This document shows positions 46,778-56,710 of a DNA stretch of 64,000 bases, piece by piece (position 1 is the stretch's first letter; each line of letters opens with the position of its first letter). Position numbers and translations under genes: made by a program. The notes beneath the pieces were generated by a model that saw nothing but the letters and a program-made list of their open reading frames with translations, was not told the origin of the DNA and did not search any database. The DNA is from Herbiconiux aconitum (GTDB lineage Bacteria > Actinomycetota > Actinomycetes > Actinomycetales > Microbacteriaceae): positions 186,001 through 250,000 of the forward strand of contig NZ_JANLCM010000001.1 of the NCBI RefSeq assembly GCF_024979235.1. The letters run 5' to 3'.

Positions 46778-48490
46778 TCAGTTGTTGGAAAGGCCGTTTC
46801 CGCACTGATAGACGCCGGTGGTGAGCGCGTCGAGAGCGCTCTTCGCGCTGTCGCCGACGTCGTCGAGCGCGAAGAAGGCGAAGGTCAGCACGGTGCCGTC
46901 GGCGGCGTTGACGATGCCCGACAGGGTGTAGCCGGTGTCGATCCAGCCGGTCTTCGCGATGACGTTGCCGGCGGCCGGCGAGCTGCCGAAACGCCCGGCG
47001 AGCGTGCCGCTCTGCCCGGCGACGGGGAGCCCGTCGTAGATGACGCCGAGATTTCCCTCGCGGGCGTTGATCTTGACGAACAGCTGCGTCAGGAAGTTCG
47101 GCGACACCCCGTTGTCGTCACTGAGTCCCGATCCGTCGACGATGGTGAGCCCGCTGGTGTCGAGGCCGTAGGTGGCGAGGGCCTGCGGGATGGCGGTCTG
47201 CAGCGCGGCGAAGTCGTTGCCCACGCCGAGCTTCACCGCGACCAGCCGCGCGAGCATCTCGGCCTCGGTGTTGTCGGAGCGTTGCAGCGCATCCGGGATC
47301 ATCGTCGACACCGGTGCCGACAGCACCTGACCGAGCTGCGGGGCACCCGCCGGCGCGAGACCTTCGGCGAGCGAGGCGTTCGGAGCGTCCAATGCGAGAG
47401 CAAAGGCCTGGCCGGCGCGCAGCACGGCGTTGTCGCTCCGGCCCGAGACGTTGGCCGAGGGATCGGCGCGATCGCCGTCGACCTGCAGGCCGGTGACCTC
47501 GGAGGAATAGCCGTCGACCTGCTCCTTGCGGTTCCACGAGGGCTGCCAGCGATCGCCGGAGAAGACACTCGCATCCATCACGATCGAGGTGATCTGCGTG
47601 CCCGCCGTCGCCGGATCGGCGGCCCAGGCCGCGTTCACCTGTGCGGCCAGGTCGAGCATGCTCGCGGCCCCGGGGTAGATGTTCGACGATCCGCTCGCCA
47701 GCGTGATGTCGCCGCCTCCCACGAGCACCACCTGGCCGGGCTCGGTGCCTTTCACGACGGTGGTGGGCACCCGGTGGTCGGGGCCGAGCACGGCGAGCGC
47801 GGCCGAACTGCTGAGCACCTTCATGACGCTCGCGGTGCGGGCGTAGGTGTTCGCGCCGCGGTCGAAGAGCACCTCCCCGGTCGCGGCGTTGCGCACGGCG
47901 CCGAGAAAGGTGCCGAGCCGGGCGTCGGTGGCGAGTTCAGCCACCGAGCAGGTGCGGAGCAGGGCCGGACCGGCCACCGCCGCGGGCTGGGCGCGTGGAT
48001 CGGGGGTCGGCGTCGGAGTCGGAGTGGGCGTCGCTGCCGGGGTGGAGGTGGTGGCGACGACGGCGACCGGCGCGGCATCTGCTCCGGTCGAGCCGATCGC
48101 GGCACCCGCTGCGAAGGCACCGCCGCCGAGAAGGATCAGGGCGACAGCGGCGGCCGCTCCGATCCAGAGGCGCGGATGCCGGCTCACGAGAGCACGGAAT
48201 CCAGGTGCGGCGGATGCGGCGGATGCGGCCGAACTCGCAGCGCCGGGTGTCGGGGGCGTCGGCGTCGGCGGCCCTACGGCTCCGGCCCCGCCCTCGGCTC
48301 CGGCCCCGCTGAGCGGACCCGTCGCGGGTGCGGGGGGCGGAACGAATGCGGCCGTTGCCGCTGCAGCGGAGACGGGAGCCGTCGCCGTGGGGTCGACTGC
48401 ACTCGCACCCGCACGCGCCTCCGCTTCGGCTTCCGCCTCGCGAAGTTCACGCCGCGATTGTGGCACCCCTGAATCCGACACCTCAGCCAT
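46778..48490 (-). CDS. dacB: D-alanyl-D-alanine carboxypeptidase/endopeptidase (PBP4 type, S13)
   Basis: This 570-aa protein has a long Ala/Pro-rich cytoplasmic region, one membrane helix (about 109-131), a Thr-Pro linker, and the S13 peptidase domain. The active-site motifs are SVMK (Ser221-Lys224), SDN (in LQRSDNTEAEM) and KTG (in VIAKTGWIDTG). It trims or opens peptidoglycan stem peptides outside the membrane. The extended N-terminus, with repeats such as TPTPTPTPTP, is unlike the cleavable signal of the E. coli protein. It starts at ATG 48488-48490; the stop is 52 bases upstream of the pncA start on the same strand. Confidence 0.92.
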   Translation of the reverse strand: MAEVSDSGVPQSRRELREAEAEAEARAGASAVDPTATAPVSAAAATAAFVPPPAPATGPLSGAGAEGGAGAVGPPTPTPPTPGAASSAASAASAAPGFRALVSRHPRLWIGAAAAVALILLGGGAFAAGAAIGSTGADAAPVAVVATTSTPAATPTPTPTPTPDPRAQPAAVAGPALLRTCSVAELATDARLGTFLGAVRNAATGEVLFDRGANTYARTASVMKVLSSSAALAVLGPDHRVPTTVVKGTEPGQVVLVGGGDITLASGSSNIYPGAASMLDLAAQVNAAWAADPATAGTQITSIVMDASVFSGDRWQPSWNRKEQVDGYSSEVTGLQVDGDRADPSANVSGRSDNAVLRAGQAFALALDAPNASLAEGLAPAGAPQLGQVLSAPVSTMIPDALQRSDNTEAEMLARLVAVKLGVGNDFAALQTAIPQALATYGLDTSGLTIVDGSGLSDDNGVSPNFLTQLFVKINAREGNLGVIYDGLPVAGQSGTLAGRFGSSPAAGNVIAKTGWIDTGYTLSGIVNAADGTVLTFAFFALDDVGDSAKSALDALTTGVYQCGNGLSNN

Positions 48491-48513
48491 GGTACGCGTC
48501 GCACGCAGATGAG

Positions 48514-49496
48514 TCACTCGCCGGGGTAGCGCAGCCCGATCTGCTCGCGCACCTCGTCGAGCACCCGCATGATGGCCACCGACTGAGCGAGAGGCATCAG
48601 CGGGCTCTCTCTTTCGCCCGCCGTGATGACTCGCTCGAGTTCGAGCGCCTCGTACTGCATACCCCGCGAGACGACCGGATGGTCGAACCGTTCGATCACG
48701 TCGTGCTGCGAGTGGTAACGGTGAACGTGGTCGGGCCGTACCACCAGCGGTCGATGTCGATCCACGCATCCGTGCCGATGACGGCGCCGCGCACGGGGCC
48801 CGACGCGTCGAGAGCGCTCTGCGAGATCGATTGGCGCCCGCCCTCGTGCTCGAAGATCAGAGCGGTCTGGCGGTCGACGCCGGTGGCGGTCATGGTGGCG
48901 CTGGCTAGCACCCGAGTGGGGAGACCGAGGATGTCGACCGCGAACGAGATCGGGTAGATCGCGAGGTCGAGCAGGCCGCCGCCGCCGAGGGCGGGATCGT
49001 TGATGCGGTGCCTCGGATCGGCGGGCAGTTTCTGCCCGTGGTCGGCGATGACCGTGCGCACGTCACCGAGCGTTCCGGCGGCGATGATCTCGCGGATGCG
49101 CACCATGTGGGGCAGGAACCGCGTCCACATCGCCTCCATCACCACGACACCGGCCTGTTCGGCGGCAACAGCGATCCGCTCGGCCTCGGCGCCGTTCAGC
49201 GTGAACGCCTTCTCGACGAGCACGTGCTTGCCGGCGGCGATCGCCAGCAGCGAGTTCGCGGCGTGGAAGGGATGAGGCGTCGCGACGTAGACCACGTCGA
49301 CCGCCGGATCGGCGACGAGGGCCTCGTAGCTCCCGTGCGCGGTCGCGATGCCGAACTTCGTGGCGAAGGCATCCGCCGATTCTTGGGTGCGTGAGCCCAC
49401 CGCGGTGATGGTGAGCCCTACGGCGAGGAGGTCTGTCACGAAGCTGTCGGCGATGCCGCCCGTTCCGAGAATTCCCCAGCGGATGAGTTGCGACAT
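48514..49496 (-). pseudogene. Gfo/Idh/MocA-family oxidoreductase, interrupted by a frameshift
   Basis: The first part, from ATG 49494-49496 (GGAG upstream), has the dinucleotide fold IRWGILGTGGIADSFVTDL, ATPHPFHAANSLLAIAAGKH and VEKAFTLNGAEAER, and stops at 48696. The missing C-terminus continues in another frame at 48514-48722 (SQHDVIERFDH to AIMRVLDEVREQIGLRYPGE), which matches how this family ends. Restoring one base near 48717-48722 joins them into a protein of about 327 aa. Either the gene is broken or the base was lost in assembly. Family members reduce or oxidise sugars or dihydrodiols; the substrate is unknown. Confidence 0.82.
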
Positions 49497-49572
49497 CGTT
49501 GGCTCCACTCGTGCTGTGCGTTCAGAGACGACAGAAGCCCGGAATTCCGGGCTTCATGTGTGGTCGGAGTGG

Positions 49573-49645
49573 GGCCGCCTCCGGGAATCGAACCCGGGAC
49601 CTATTCATTACGAGTGAATCGCTCTGCCGACTGAGCTAAGGCGGC
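49573..49645 (-). tRNA. tRNA-Thr (anticodon CGT)
   Basis: Read leftward, the acceptor arms GCCGCCT and AGGCGGC pair fully. The D arm is GCTC-AGTCGGCA-GAGC, the anticodon arm ATTCA-CTCGTAA-TGAAT, and the T arm CCGGG-TTCGATT-CCCGG. The central loop triplet CGT reads ACG (Thr). The acceptor is followed by C and an apparently encoded CCA. Confidence 0.97.
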
Positions 49646-49719
49646 CTGGCCTCGCGACTCGCGCTCGGCACAGCAACAAAGCATAGCCGATCCACGGGGC
49701 CCCCGCGGACACCCTGGAC

Positions 49720-50385
49720 TCAGACGCGCTCGGGCACTCCGGCCACCTCGCGCAGACGCCGGTAGGCGCTCATCACCAGCTCGGGCAGTGACGTGGTGTC
49801 GGGATGCTCGGCCCAGGTCACCCAGGCCGACCGCGCCAGCGTGAGCGACAGCAGCCCGATCAGGCGCGCGCGCTCGGTGACCTCGACCGGGTCGAACTCG
49901 TCTCCACGCTTGGCCGCATCCGCTTCCAGCCGACGCACGACGGATGCGCCGACCTCCGCTTCGAACTCCCGCATGCGGTCGATCTTCAGCGCGAAGATGC
50001 GCGGGTACTGGGTCATCAGGCTGCGCCGGAGCTCGTGCAGCTCGGGGTCGACGCCGCCGTCTTCCTCGGCCTGTGCGGCCATGATGGCCATCAGGTCTTC
50101 GAGCGGATCGCCATCCGGACCCGCGTTCTCGAACGCATCCGCGATGTCATCGGTGAACGAGAACGGGGCGTCGCCCGCGAGCGAAGCCTCCTTCGAGGGG
50201 AAGTAGTTGAAGAAGGTGCGTGGGGAGACACCAGCGTCTCGACTGATGTCTTCGATCGTCACCTGGTCGAGACCGTTCTCGGCGGTCAGGCGGAGCACCG
50301 CGACCTGGATGTTGCGGCGCGTCGCCCGCCTCTTGCGTTCGCGCAGGCCGAGCTCCTCGGCAGGCGGCTGACTACGGGCGGTCAT
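49720..50385 (-). CDS. TetR/AcrR-family transcriptional regulator
   Basis: This 221-aa protein has the TetR N-terminal domain: RKRRATRRNIQVAVLRLTAENG, then QVTIEDISRDAGVSPRTFFNYFPSKEA, the classic helix-turn-helix with its Tyr-Phe-Pro recognition end. The C-terminal helical ligand domain is diverged. It is transcribed alone, leftward, 81 bases after the secreted hydrolase gene. No dedicated target is adjacent in divergent orientation, so its regulon is unknown. Confidence 0.9.
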   Translation of the reverse strand: MTARSQPPAEELGLRERKRRATRRNIQVAVLRLTAENGLDQVTIEDISRDAGVSPRTFFNYFPSKEASLAGDAPFSFTDDIADAFENAGPDGDPLEDLMAIMAAQAEEDGGVDPELHELRRSLMTQYPRIFALKIDRMREFEAEVGASVVRRLEADAAKRGDEFDPVEVTERARLIGLLSLTLARSAWVTWAEHPDTTSLPELVMSAYRRLREVAGVPERV

Positions 50386-50466
50386 ACACCCATGATCTCA
50401 GACTCCCGACCGGTCGATGCATTTTCACGCAGTTCGCCCTTGCACCGGGTGCCGGTCGTCGCCCAC

Positions 50467-52059
50467 TCAGTTCGAACAATTCGGATCGCTCGAGGGCACC
50501 GTGCCGGACAGGAAGTACGCATCGACCACGTCGGCCACGCAGTTCGAGGAGTTGTAGGCGGTGTGACCCTCGCCCTGGAAAGTCACCAGGTGCCCGTTCT
50601 CGAGTTGACCGGCGAGTGCCTGCGCCCACTTGTAGGGCGTGGCCGGGTCGCCGGTGGTGCCGACGACGAGGATGGGGCCGGAGCCCGCGGCCGTCACCGG
50701 CGCCGGAACGCGGCGGCTCGGGTAGGGCCACTGCGAGCAGGTGATGTCGCCGTAGGTCCAGTACGGTCCGACGGTCGGCGAGGCCTTCAGCAGCTCGGCG
50801 TTCTGCTCGGCAACGACGGCCGGGTCGGTCACCGCCGGGTAGTCGGCGCAGGAGATGGCGTTGAACGACTCGATCAGGTTGTCGGCGTAGCTGCCGTCGG
50901 GGTTGCGGCTGTTGTAGGCATCCGCTAGTTGGAAGGCGAAGTCGGCGTCGCCGTTTTCGACCGAGGTGAACAGTTGGTCGAGGTAGGTCCAGTTGTCTTG
51001 GTTGTAGAGCGGGTAGAAGATCGCCGTCAGCAGGTTGGAGGCGCCGAGCTCGCGTCCGTCGCTGGCCCGCAGCGGGCTCTGCTCCACCTGCGCCAGCAGC
51101 TGCTGCACCTTGGTGAGCGCTTGATCGGCGGTGCCGTCGAACCAGCAGTCCGAGCCGTCGACGCAGCTCTGCAGGTAGGACTTCAGAGCGTTCTCGAAGC
51201 CGGCGGCCTGCGAGATCGTGATGTCGAACCCGCTCGAGGCCGGGTCTTCTGCCCCGTCGAGCACCATCCGGCCCACCTTGTCGGGGAAGTTCTCGGCATA
51301 CTCGGCGCCGAGGAAGGTGCCGTAGGAGTAACCGAGGTAGTTGAGCTTCGGGTCGCCGACGACCGCGCGCAACATGTCGAGGTCGCGGGTGGTGCTGTCG
51401 GTGTCGATGAACTCGAGCAGCGGGCCGGTGTTCTCGGCGCACTTGTCGGCGAAGTCTTTGGCGGCTGCCGTGTAGGCGTCGATCCACTCCTGCGAGCCGC
51501 GCTCGCCTGGAATGATGTCGTAGAGGTAGGCGTCACGTTCTTTGTCGGTGAGGCAGTGCACCGCATCCGAGTGGCCGGTGCCGCGGGGGTCGTAGCCGAT
51601 CAGGTCGTAGCTCGCCTGCAACGACGGATGCGCTGCGAAGTCGGCCGACTGCTCTACCAGGTCGAAGGCCGAGCCACCCGGGCCGCCCGGGTTCACGAAC
51701 AGGCTGCCGAGCTTCGTGCCTCCCGATGCGGGCTTCTTGATCATCGCGAGCGAGACGGTGTCTCCACCGGGGTTCGACCAGTCGAGCGGAGCGGTTGCGG
51801 TGGCACAGAGGAACCCGTTGTCACAGGACTGCCAGTCGAGCACCTGCCCGTAGAACTTCTGCAACGCGGCCGGCACGTCTTCGCCCGTCGGAGACGAGGT
51901 CGACGGCGCGGAGCTGGAGCCCGCGGCCGGGAAACCGTTCTGCGGGCCGGTGAACCACGTCGCGCATCCGGAGAGCGCCAGCATCGCTGCCGTGACGATC
52001 GTCAATGCGGTCAGCGCGCGTCTCGCGGGGGTTCGTCGACTCCGTGTTTGTCGGATCAC
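50467..52059 (-). CDS. Secreted alpha/beta-hydrolase lipoprotein, tripeptidyl-aminopeptidase (TAP/SlpD) type
   Basis: This 530-aa protein has a lipoprotein signal with lipobox LALSGC (Cys32), a Ser/Thr linker, the TAP N-terminal fold FVNPGGPGGSAFDL, nucleophile Ser245 in LGYSYGTFL, and the TAP C-terminal domain with VVGTTGDPATP (Asp) and GEGHTAY (His). Such enzymes cleave peptides outside the membrane, often at N-terminal Pro or tripeptide sites. GTG 52057-52059 overlaps the holB stop, so it ends the topA-tmk-holB operon, an unusual position for a secreted enzyme. Confidence 0.9.
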   Translation of the reverse strand: MIRQTRSRRTPARRALTALTIVTAAMLALSGCATWFTGPQNGFPAAGSSSAPSTSSPTGEDVPAALQKFYGQVLDWQSCDNGFLCATATAPLDWSNPGGDTVSLAMIKKPASGGTKLGSLFVNPGGPGGSAFDLVEQSADFAAHPSLQASYDLIGYDPRGTGHSDAVHCLTDKERDAYLYDIIPGERGSQEWIDAYTAAAKDFADKCAENTGPLLEFIDTDSTTRDLDMLRAVVGDPKLNYLGYSYGTFLGAEYAENFPDKVGRMVLDGAEDPASSGFDITISQAAGFENALKSYLQSCVDGSDCWFDGTADQALTKVQQLLAQVEQSPLRASDGRELGASNLLTAIFYPLYNQDNWTYLDQLFTSVENGDADFAFQLADAYNSRNPDGSYADNLIESFNAISCADYPAVTDPAVVAEQNAELLKASPTVGPYWTYGDITCSQWPYPSRRVPAPVTAAGSGPILVVGTTGDPATPYKWAQALAGQLENGHLVTFQGEGHTAYNSSNCVADVVDAYFLSGTVPSSDPNCSN

Positions 52060-53252
52060 CGGGCAACCTTTCGTGATGCGGAGCGGCCCGCCTCGGCGAG
52101 CGTGATCAGCATGGCTTCGAGCGCGAGGGCCGGGGCCACGTTAGCGGCAATCCTCCGCCGCGCGTCTGAGATCGCGTCCATGGCAGCGAGGGTCGATGGC
52201 GAATCGTTATTCTCCGCCGTGCGCCGCACCTCGGCCGAGATCGCCTCGTTCACCAGCTCGACGCGGGCACCCAGCTGCAGCAGCACGATGTCGCGGTAGA
52301 GCGAGAGCAGGTCGGTGAGGATGCGGTCGATCCCGTCGCGGAGACTGCGCGTCGCCCGCCGCTTCTGGTCGTCTTCGAGCGACTTGATCTGCGAGCGGAG
52401 GCCGGGCGGGATGGCCTGGCCGGGCTCGATGCCGAGTGAGCGCAGGGCCGCGGCCCGCTCCTCCGCATCGCGCTCCTCGGTGATGGCCTGGGCGTCGGCC
52501 CCGGCGATCTCGAGCAGCTTCGCAGCACCGCGCACGGCGTCGCCGACCGTGGCGACGGAGAGGGCGAGTTCGATGGTCTCCGCGCGCCGGGCGCGCGCCT
52601 CGTCGTTGGTGGCGAGGCGGTGGGCCATGCCGATGTGGCTCTGCGACTCGCGTGCGGCGCGCTCCGCCGTCTCGGCGTCGACCCCGTCGCGCTTCACGAG
52701 CAGGGCCGCCACGTCGTCGGTGCTCGGCACCCGCAGGCGCACGGAGCGCACCCGCGAACGGATGGTGGGAAGCAGGTCGGCCTCGCTCGGCGCGCAGAGA
52801 ATCCACACCGTTCGCTCCGGCGGCTCCTCGAGGGCTTTCAGCAGCACATTCGAGGTGCGTTCGGCCATCCGGTCGGCGTCTTCGATCACGACCACGCGGT
52901 AGCGGGCGACCGACGGCGAGAACTGCGACGAGGAGACGAGCTTGCGCACCTCGTCGATCGTGATGACGACGCGGTCGGTGGCGAGGATCGCGAGATCCGG
53001 ATGCGTGCGGGCGGCCACCTGACGACAGTCGGCACACACGCCGCACCCGCCCTCGCGGCAGAGCAGGGCCGACGCGAAGGCGTAGGCGAGGTTCGAGCGA
53101 CCCGACCCGGGAGGGCCGGTGATGAGCCAGGAGTGGGTCATCGAATCGGGCGCCGCGGTGGCCGTTCCGACGGGCACGGCGGAGCTCTCCGCGGCGGCGC
53201 GGAACACCTCGATGGCGGCCCCTTGGCCCGTGAGGTCGTCCCAGACGGTCAT
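52056..53252 (-). CDS. holB: DNA polymerase III, delta' subunit
   Basis: This 398-aa clamp-loader protein has GPPGSGRSN (46-54) at the P-loop position, with Arg in place of the catalytic Lys as is common for delta'. A zinc module CREGGCGVCADC follows, then VVIEDADRMAERTSNVLLKALEEPP. It supports loading of the sliding clamp. It starts at ATG 53250-53252, 9 bases after tmk, and overlaps the next gene by four bases (GTGA). Confidence 0.93.
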   Translation of the reverse strand: MTVWDDLTGQGAAIEVFRAAAESSAVPVGTATAAPDSMTHSWLITGPPGSGRSNLAYAFASALLCREGGCGVCADCRQVAARTHPDLAILATDRVVITIDEVRKLVSSSQFSPSVARYRVVVIEDADRMAERTSNVLLKALEEPPERTVWILCAPSEADLLPTIRSRVRSVRLRVPSTDDVAALLVKRDGVDAETAERAARESQSHIGMAHRLATNDEARARRAETIELALSVATVGDAVRGAAKLLEIAGADAQAITEERDAEERAAALRSLGIEPGQAIPPGLRSQIKSLEDDQKRRATRSLRDGIDRILTDLLSLYRDIVLLQLGARVELVNEAISAEVRRTAENNDSPSTLAAMDAISDARRRIAANVAPALALEAMLITLAEAGRSASRKVAR

Positions 53253-53261
53253 GGCTTCAAT

Positions 53262-53894
53262 CTACTGGGAGCGTCTGACAAGGAGCTCTTCGACCCGTTG
53301 CCGGATGACGGCCGCGATCTCCTCGGGCGGCAGCGCCGCATCGACCACCAGGAACCGCTCGGGTTCTGCAGACGCCAGAGCGAGGAAGGCCTCGCGCACC
53401 CGACGGTGGAAGTCGCTCTTCTCGGCCTCGAGGCGGTCGAAACGCTTGTTCGCTCCGTCGAGGCGGGCACGCGCGACATCCTCGTCGAGATCGAGCAGGA
53501 TCGTGACGTCGGGCAGCAGCCCCTCGGTGGCCCAGAGCGACAAGTCGCGAATCTCCGCGGCATCCAGCACCCGCCCGGCGCCCTGGTAGGCGACCGAGGA
53601 GTCGAGGTAGCGGTCTTGCACCACCACCTCGCCGCGTTCGAGGGCCGGGCGCACCTTGGCGGCGATGTGCTGGGCGCGATCGGCGGCGTAGAGCAGGGCT
53701 TCGGCGCGCGGCGCGATGTGGCCACGACTGTGCAGCACGATCTCCCGCACCTCGGTGCCGAAGTCGGTGCCGCCCGGTTCACGCGTGCGCACGACCGTGC
53801 GCCCGCGCTCGGTGAGCCAGTTCTCCAGAATCTCGGCCTGCGTCGTCTTTCCGGAGCCGTCCCCGCCCTCGAGCGTGATGAACACGCCGTTCAC
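53262..53894 (-). CDS. tmk: Thymidylate kinase
   Basis: This 210-aa protein has the P-loop EGGDGSGKTT (9-18), the DR[YH] motif VVQDRYLDSSVAYQGAG and TREPGGTDFG. It phosphorylates dTMP to dTDP. It overlaps the topA stop by four bases and is followed by holB after 9 bases. The topA-tmk-holB order is conserved in many actinobacteria. Confidence 0.95.
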   Translation of the reverse strand: MNGVFITLEGGDGSGKTTQAEILENWLTERGRTVVRTREPGGTDFGTEVREIVLHSRGHIAPRAEALLYAADRAQHIAAKVRPALERGEVVVQDRYLDSSVAYQGAGRVLDAAEIRDLSLWATEGLLPDVTILLDLDEDVARARLDGANKRFDRLEAEKSDFHRRVREAFLALASAEPERFLVVDAALPPEEIAAVIRQRVEELLVRRSQ

Positions 53895-56710
53895 TTCTTC
53901 GGAGCGGCCTTCCGTGCGGGCGCCTTGCGTGCCGCGGGCTTCTTCGCGGCGCCGGCCTTCGGCTTCGCCGGGCCCTTCGCACGCTTGTCGGCCAACAGCT
54001 GCACGGCCCGCTCGAAGTCGACCTCGTCGACCGTCTCGCCGCGCGGGATGGTCGCGTTCGTGACACCGTCGGTGACATAGGGGCCGAAGCGACCGTCCTT
54101 CACCCGGATCGGCTTGCCGCTCTCGGGGTCGGCGTCGAACTCCTTCAGCGCGGATGATGCACGACGAGCGCCGTACTTGGGCTGTGCGAACAGCTCGAGT
54201 GCGCCCGGCAGGTCGATCTCGAAGATCAGGTCTTCGCTCTCGAGCGACCGGGTGTCGGTGCCCTTCTTCAGGTAGGGGCCGAACTTTCCGCCCTGGGCGG
54301 TGATCGGCTCACCCGACTCGGGGTCGTCGCCGACTGTACGCGGCAGGTTGAGCAGGCGCAGGGCCGTGTCGAGGTCGATCGTGGCGAGGTCCATCGACTT
54401 GAAGAGAGATGCCGTGCGCGGCTTGACCGCGGCGGCGGCCTTCTTCGCTGCCGGCTTCTTGGCCGGGGCCTTCTTCGCTGCGGTAGCACCGGTCGCGGGT
54501 GAGGCTTCGGTGTCAGTCGGCGTCGCACCGGCTTCCGTGGCCGGGGCCTCGGCAACGACGGGTTCGAGCTCGGTGACGTACGGACCGAAACGGCCGTCCT
54601 TCGCCACGATCTCCTTGCCGTTGTCGGGATTCACGCCGATGATGCGGTCGGTGACGACCGGAGCGTCGACGAGTTCGCGCGCCTTCTCCGGGGTGAGCTC
54701 GTCGGGTGCGAGCTCCTGCGGCAGGTTGACGCGGCGCGGCGGCGCCTCCAGGTCACCCGAAGGGTCGAGCACCTCGAGGTACGGACCGTACTTGCCGATG
54801 CGCAGAGTGATGTCATCGGTGATCGCCACCGAGTTCACGGCCTTGGCGTCGATGTCGCCGAGGTTGTCGATGACGTTGCGGAGACCCGGGTGGCCTTCGC
54901 TGCCGAAGTAGAAGCCGTTCAGCCAGTCGACCCGGTCTTCTTCGCCGTCGGCGATCTTGTCGAGGTCGGCTTCGAGGGCCGCGGTGAAGTCGTAGTCGAC
55001 CAGGTCGGCGAAGAAGTCCTCGAGCAGGCGCACCACGGAGAACGCGGTCCAGCTCGGCACCAGCGCCTGACCGCGGGGGGTGACGTAGCCGCGATCGATG
55101 ATGGTGGAGATAATCGACGCGTAGGTCGACGGCCGGCCGATGCCGAGCTCGTCGAGCGCCTTCACCAGGCTGGCCTCGGTGTAGCGCGGAGGCGGCGTGG
55201 TGTCGTGGCCGGCGGCCTCGATGTCGACCGCGTCGAGGGCCTGGCCCTCTTTCAGCGTGGGCAGCTTCGCCTCGGCCTGCTCGTTCGAGGCGTTTCGCTC
55301 CTCATCACGGCCTTCTTCATAGGCGTGCATGAAGCCGCGGAAGGTGATGACGGTTCCGGATGCCGAGAGCTCGGCCGTGGTCGCGCCACCCAGCTCCTCG
55401 ACGGTGACCGGACCGGCCGCGATCGTGACCGATGCCGTCGAACCGCGCGCGTCGGCCATCTGTGAGGCCACCGTGCGCTTCCAGATCAGGTCGTAGAGCT
55501 TGAAGTCGTTTCCGCGGAGCGCTGACGACACCTCTGACGGCGTCTTGAAGACCTCTCCCGACGGACGGATCGCCTCGTGAGCCTCTTGAGCGTTCTTGCC
55601 CTTGCCACTGTAGAGACGCGGCTTGTCGGGGATGGTGTCGGCTCCGTAGAGCTTCGTGGCCTGGTTGCGCGCCGCGGTGATCGCCTGCTGCGAGAGCGAG
55701 GGCGAGTCGGTTCGCATATAGGTGATGTAGCCGTTCTCGTAGAGCGACTGCGCGACACTCATGGTCTGCCGTGCCGAGAAGCGGAGCTTGCGCGAAGCCT
55801 CCTGCTGCAGGGTCGACGTCGTGAACGGCGCCGCCGGGCGGCGGGTGTAGGGCTTCGACTCGAGGTTCGTGACCCGGATGTCGACACCATCGGCTTCGAG
55901 GGCCTGCTTCAGCGCGTTCGCCGCGCTCTCGCCGAGAGCCACCGCCTTGCTCTTGAGCTTTCCCTGCTCGTCGTAGTCGCGGCCGCTCGCCACTCGTTCG
56001 CCATTGAGGCGAACGAGTCGGGCCTCGAAGGAGTCGGCGACCGAGCCCTCCGGGTTCTTCGCGGCATCCTCGGGAGCGAGCACGACCGTGAGGTCCCAGT
56101 AGTTGGCGCTCGTGAAGGCGAGTCGCTCGCGCTCACGGTCGACCACGAGGCGGGTGGCGGCCGACTGCACGCGACCGGCCGAAAGGCCCGGCCCGACCTT
56201 GCGCCACAGCACCGGCGACACCTCGTAGCCGTAGAGCCGGTCGAGGATGCGTCGGGTCTCCTGAGCGTCGACCAGAGCGTCGTCGATCTGACGGGTGTTG
56301 TCGCGTGCCGCTTCGATCGCTTCGCGGGTGATCTCGTGGAAGACCATCCGGTGAACGGGCACCTTCGGCTTCAGCACCTGGAGCAGGTGCCACGCGATCG
56401 CTTCGCCTTCGCGGTCTTCATCCGTTGCGAGGTAGAGCTCGTCGGCGCCGGCGAGGGCTTTCTTCAGTTCTGCGACCGTCTTCTTCTTCGCATCCGACAC
56501 CACGTAATAGGGCTCGAACTTGTTTTCGACGTCGACGGAGAACTTGCCGAGGGAGCCCTTCTTGAGTTCGGCGGGCAGATTCTTGGGCTCGACGAGGTCG
56601 CGGATGTGTCCGACCGAAGCCATCACGTCGAAGCCTTCGCCCAGGTATTGGGCGATCGACTTCACCTTCGTCGGCGACTCGACGATGACGAGCTTTCTCG
56701 GGCTGGACAA
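53891..56710 (-). CDS. topA: DNA topoisomerase I
   Basis: This 939-aa protein has the TOPRIM motifs VIVESPTKVKSIA (Glu11) and TDEDREGEAIAWHL (97-110), active-site Tyr331 in YITYMRTDSPS, and a C-terminal region with repeated GRFGPYVT-type modules instead of zinc fingers. It ends in a Lys/Ala/Pro-rich tail typical of actinobacterial TopA. It relaxes negative supercoils. The TTG at 56708-56710 follows AAGGAG and is the likely start. Ala-Lys-rich linkers (about 745-760) occur between the C-terminal repeats. Confidence 0.96.
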   Translation of the reverse strand: MSSPRKLVIVESPTKVKSIAQYLGEGFDVMASVGHIRDLVEPKNLPAELKKGSLGKFSVDVENKFEPYYVVSDAKKKTVAELKKALAGADELYLATDEDREGEAIAWHLLQVLKPKVPVHRMVFHEITREAIEAARDNTRQIDDALVDAQETRRILDRLYGYEVSPVLWRKVGPGLSAGRVQSAATRLVVDRERERLAFTSANYWDLTVVLAPEDAAKNPEGSVADSFEARLVRLNGERVASGRDYDEQGKLKSKAVALGESAANALKQALEADGVDIRVTNLESKPYTRRPAAPFTTSTLQQEASRKLRFSARQTMSVAQSLYENGYITYMRTDSPSLSQQAITAARNQATKLYGADTIPDKPRLYSGKGKNAQEAHEAIRPSGEVFKTPSEVSSALRGNDFKLYDLIWKRTVASQMADARGSTASVTIAAGPVTVEELGGATTAELSASGTVITFRGFMHAYEEGRDEERNASNEQAEAKLPTLKEGQALDAVDIEAAGHDTTPPPRYTEASLVKALDELGIGRPSTYASIISTIIDRGYVTPRGQALVPSWTAFSVVRLLEDFFADLVDYDFTAALEADLDKIADGEEDRVDWLNGFYFGSEGHPGLRNVIDNLGDIDAKAVNSVAITDDITLRIGKYGPYLEVLDPSGDLEAPPRRVNLPQELAPDELTPEKARELVDAPVVTDRIIGVNPDNGKEIVAKDGRFGPYVTELEPVVAEAPATEAGATPTDTEASPATGATAAKKAPAKKPAAKKAAAAVKPRTASLFKSMDLATIDLDTALRLLNLPRTVGDDPESGEPITAQGGKFGPYLKKGTDTRSLESEDLIFEIDLPGALELFAQPKYGARRASSALKEFDADPESGKPIRVKDGRFGPYVTDGVTNATIPRGETVDEVDFERAVQLLADKRAKGPAKPKAGAAKKPAARKAPARKAAPKK

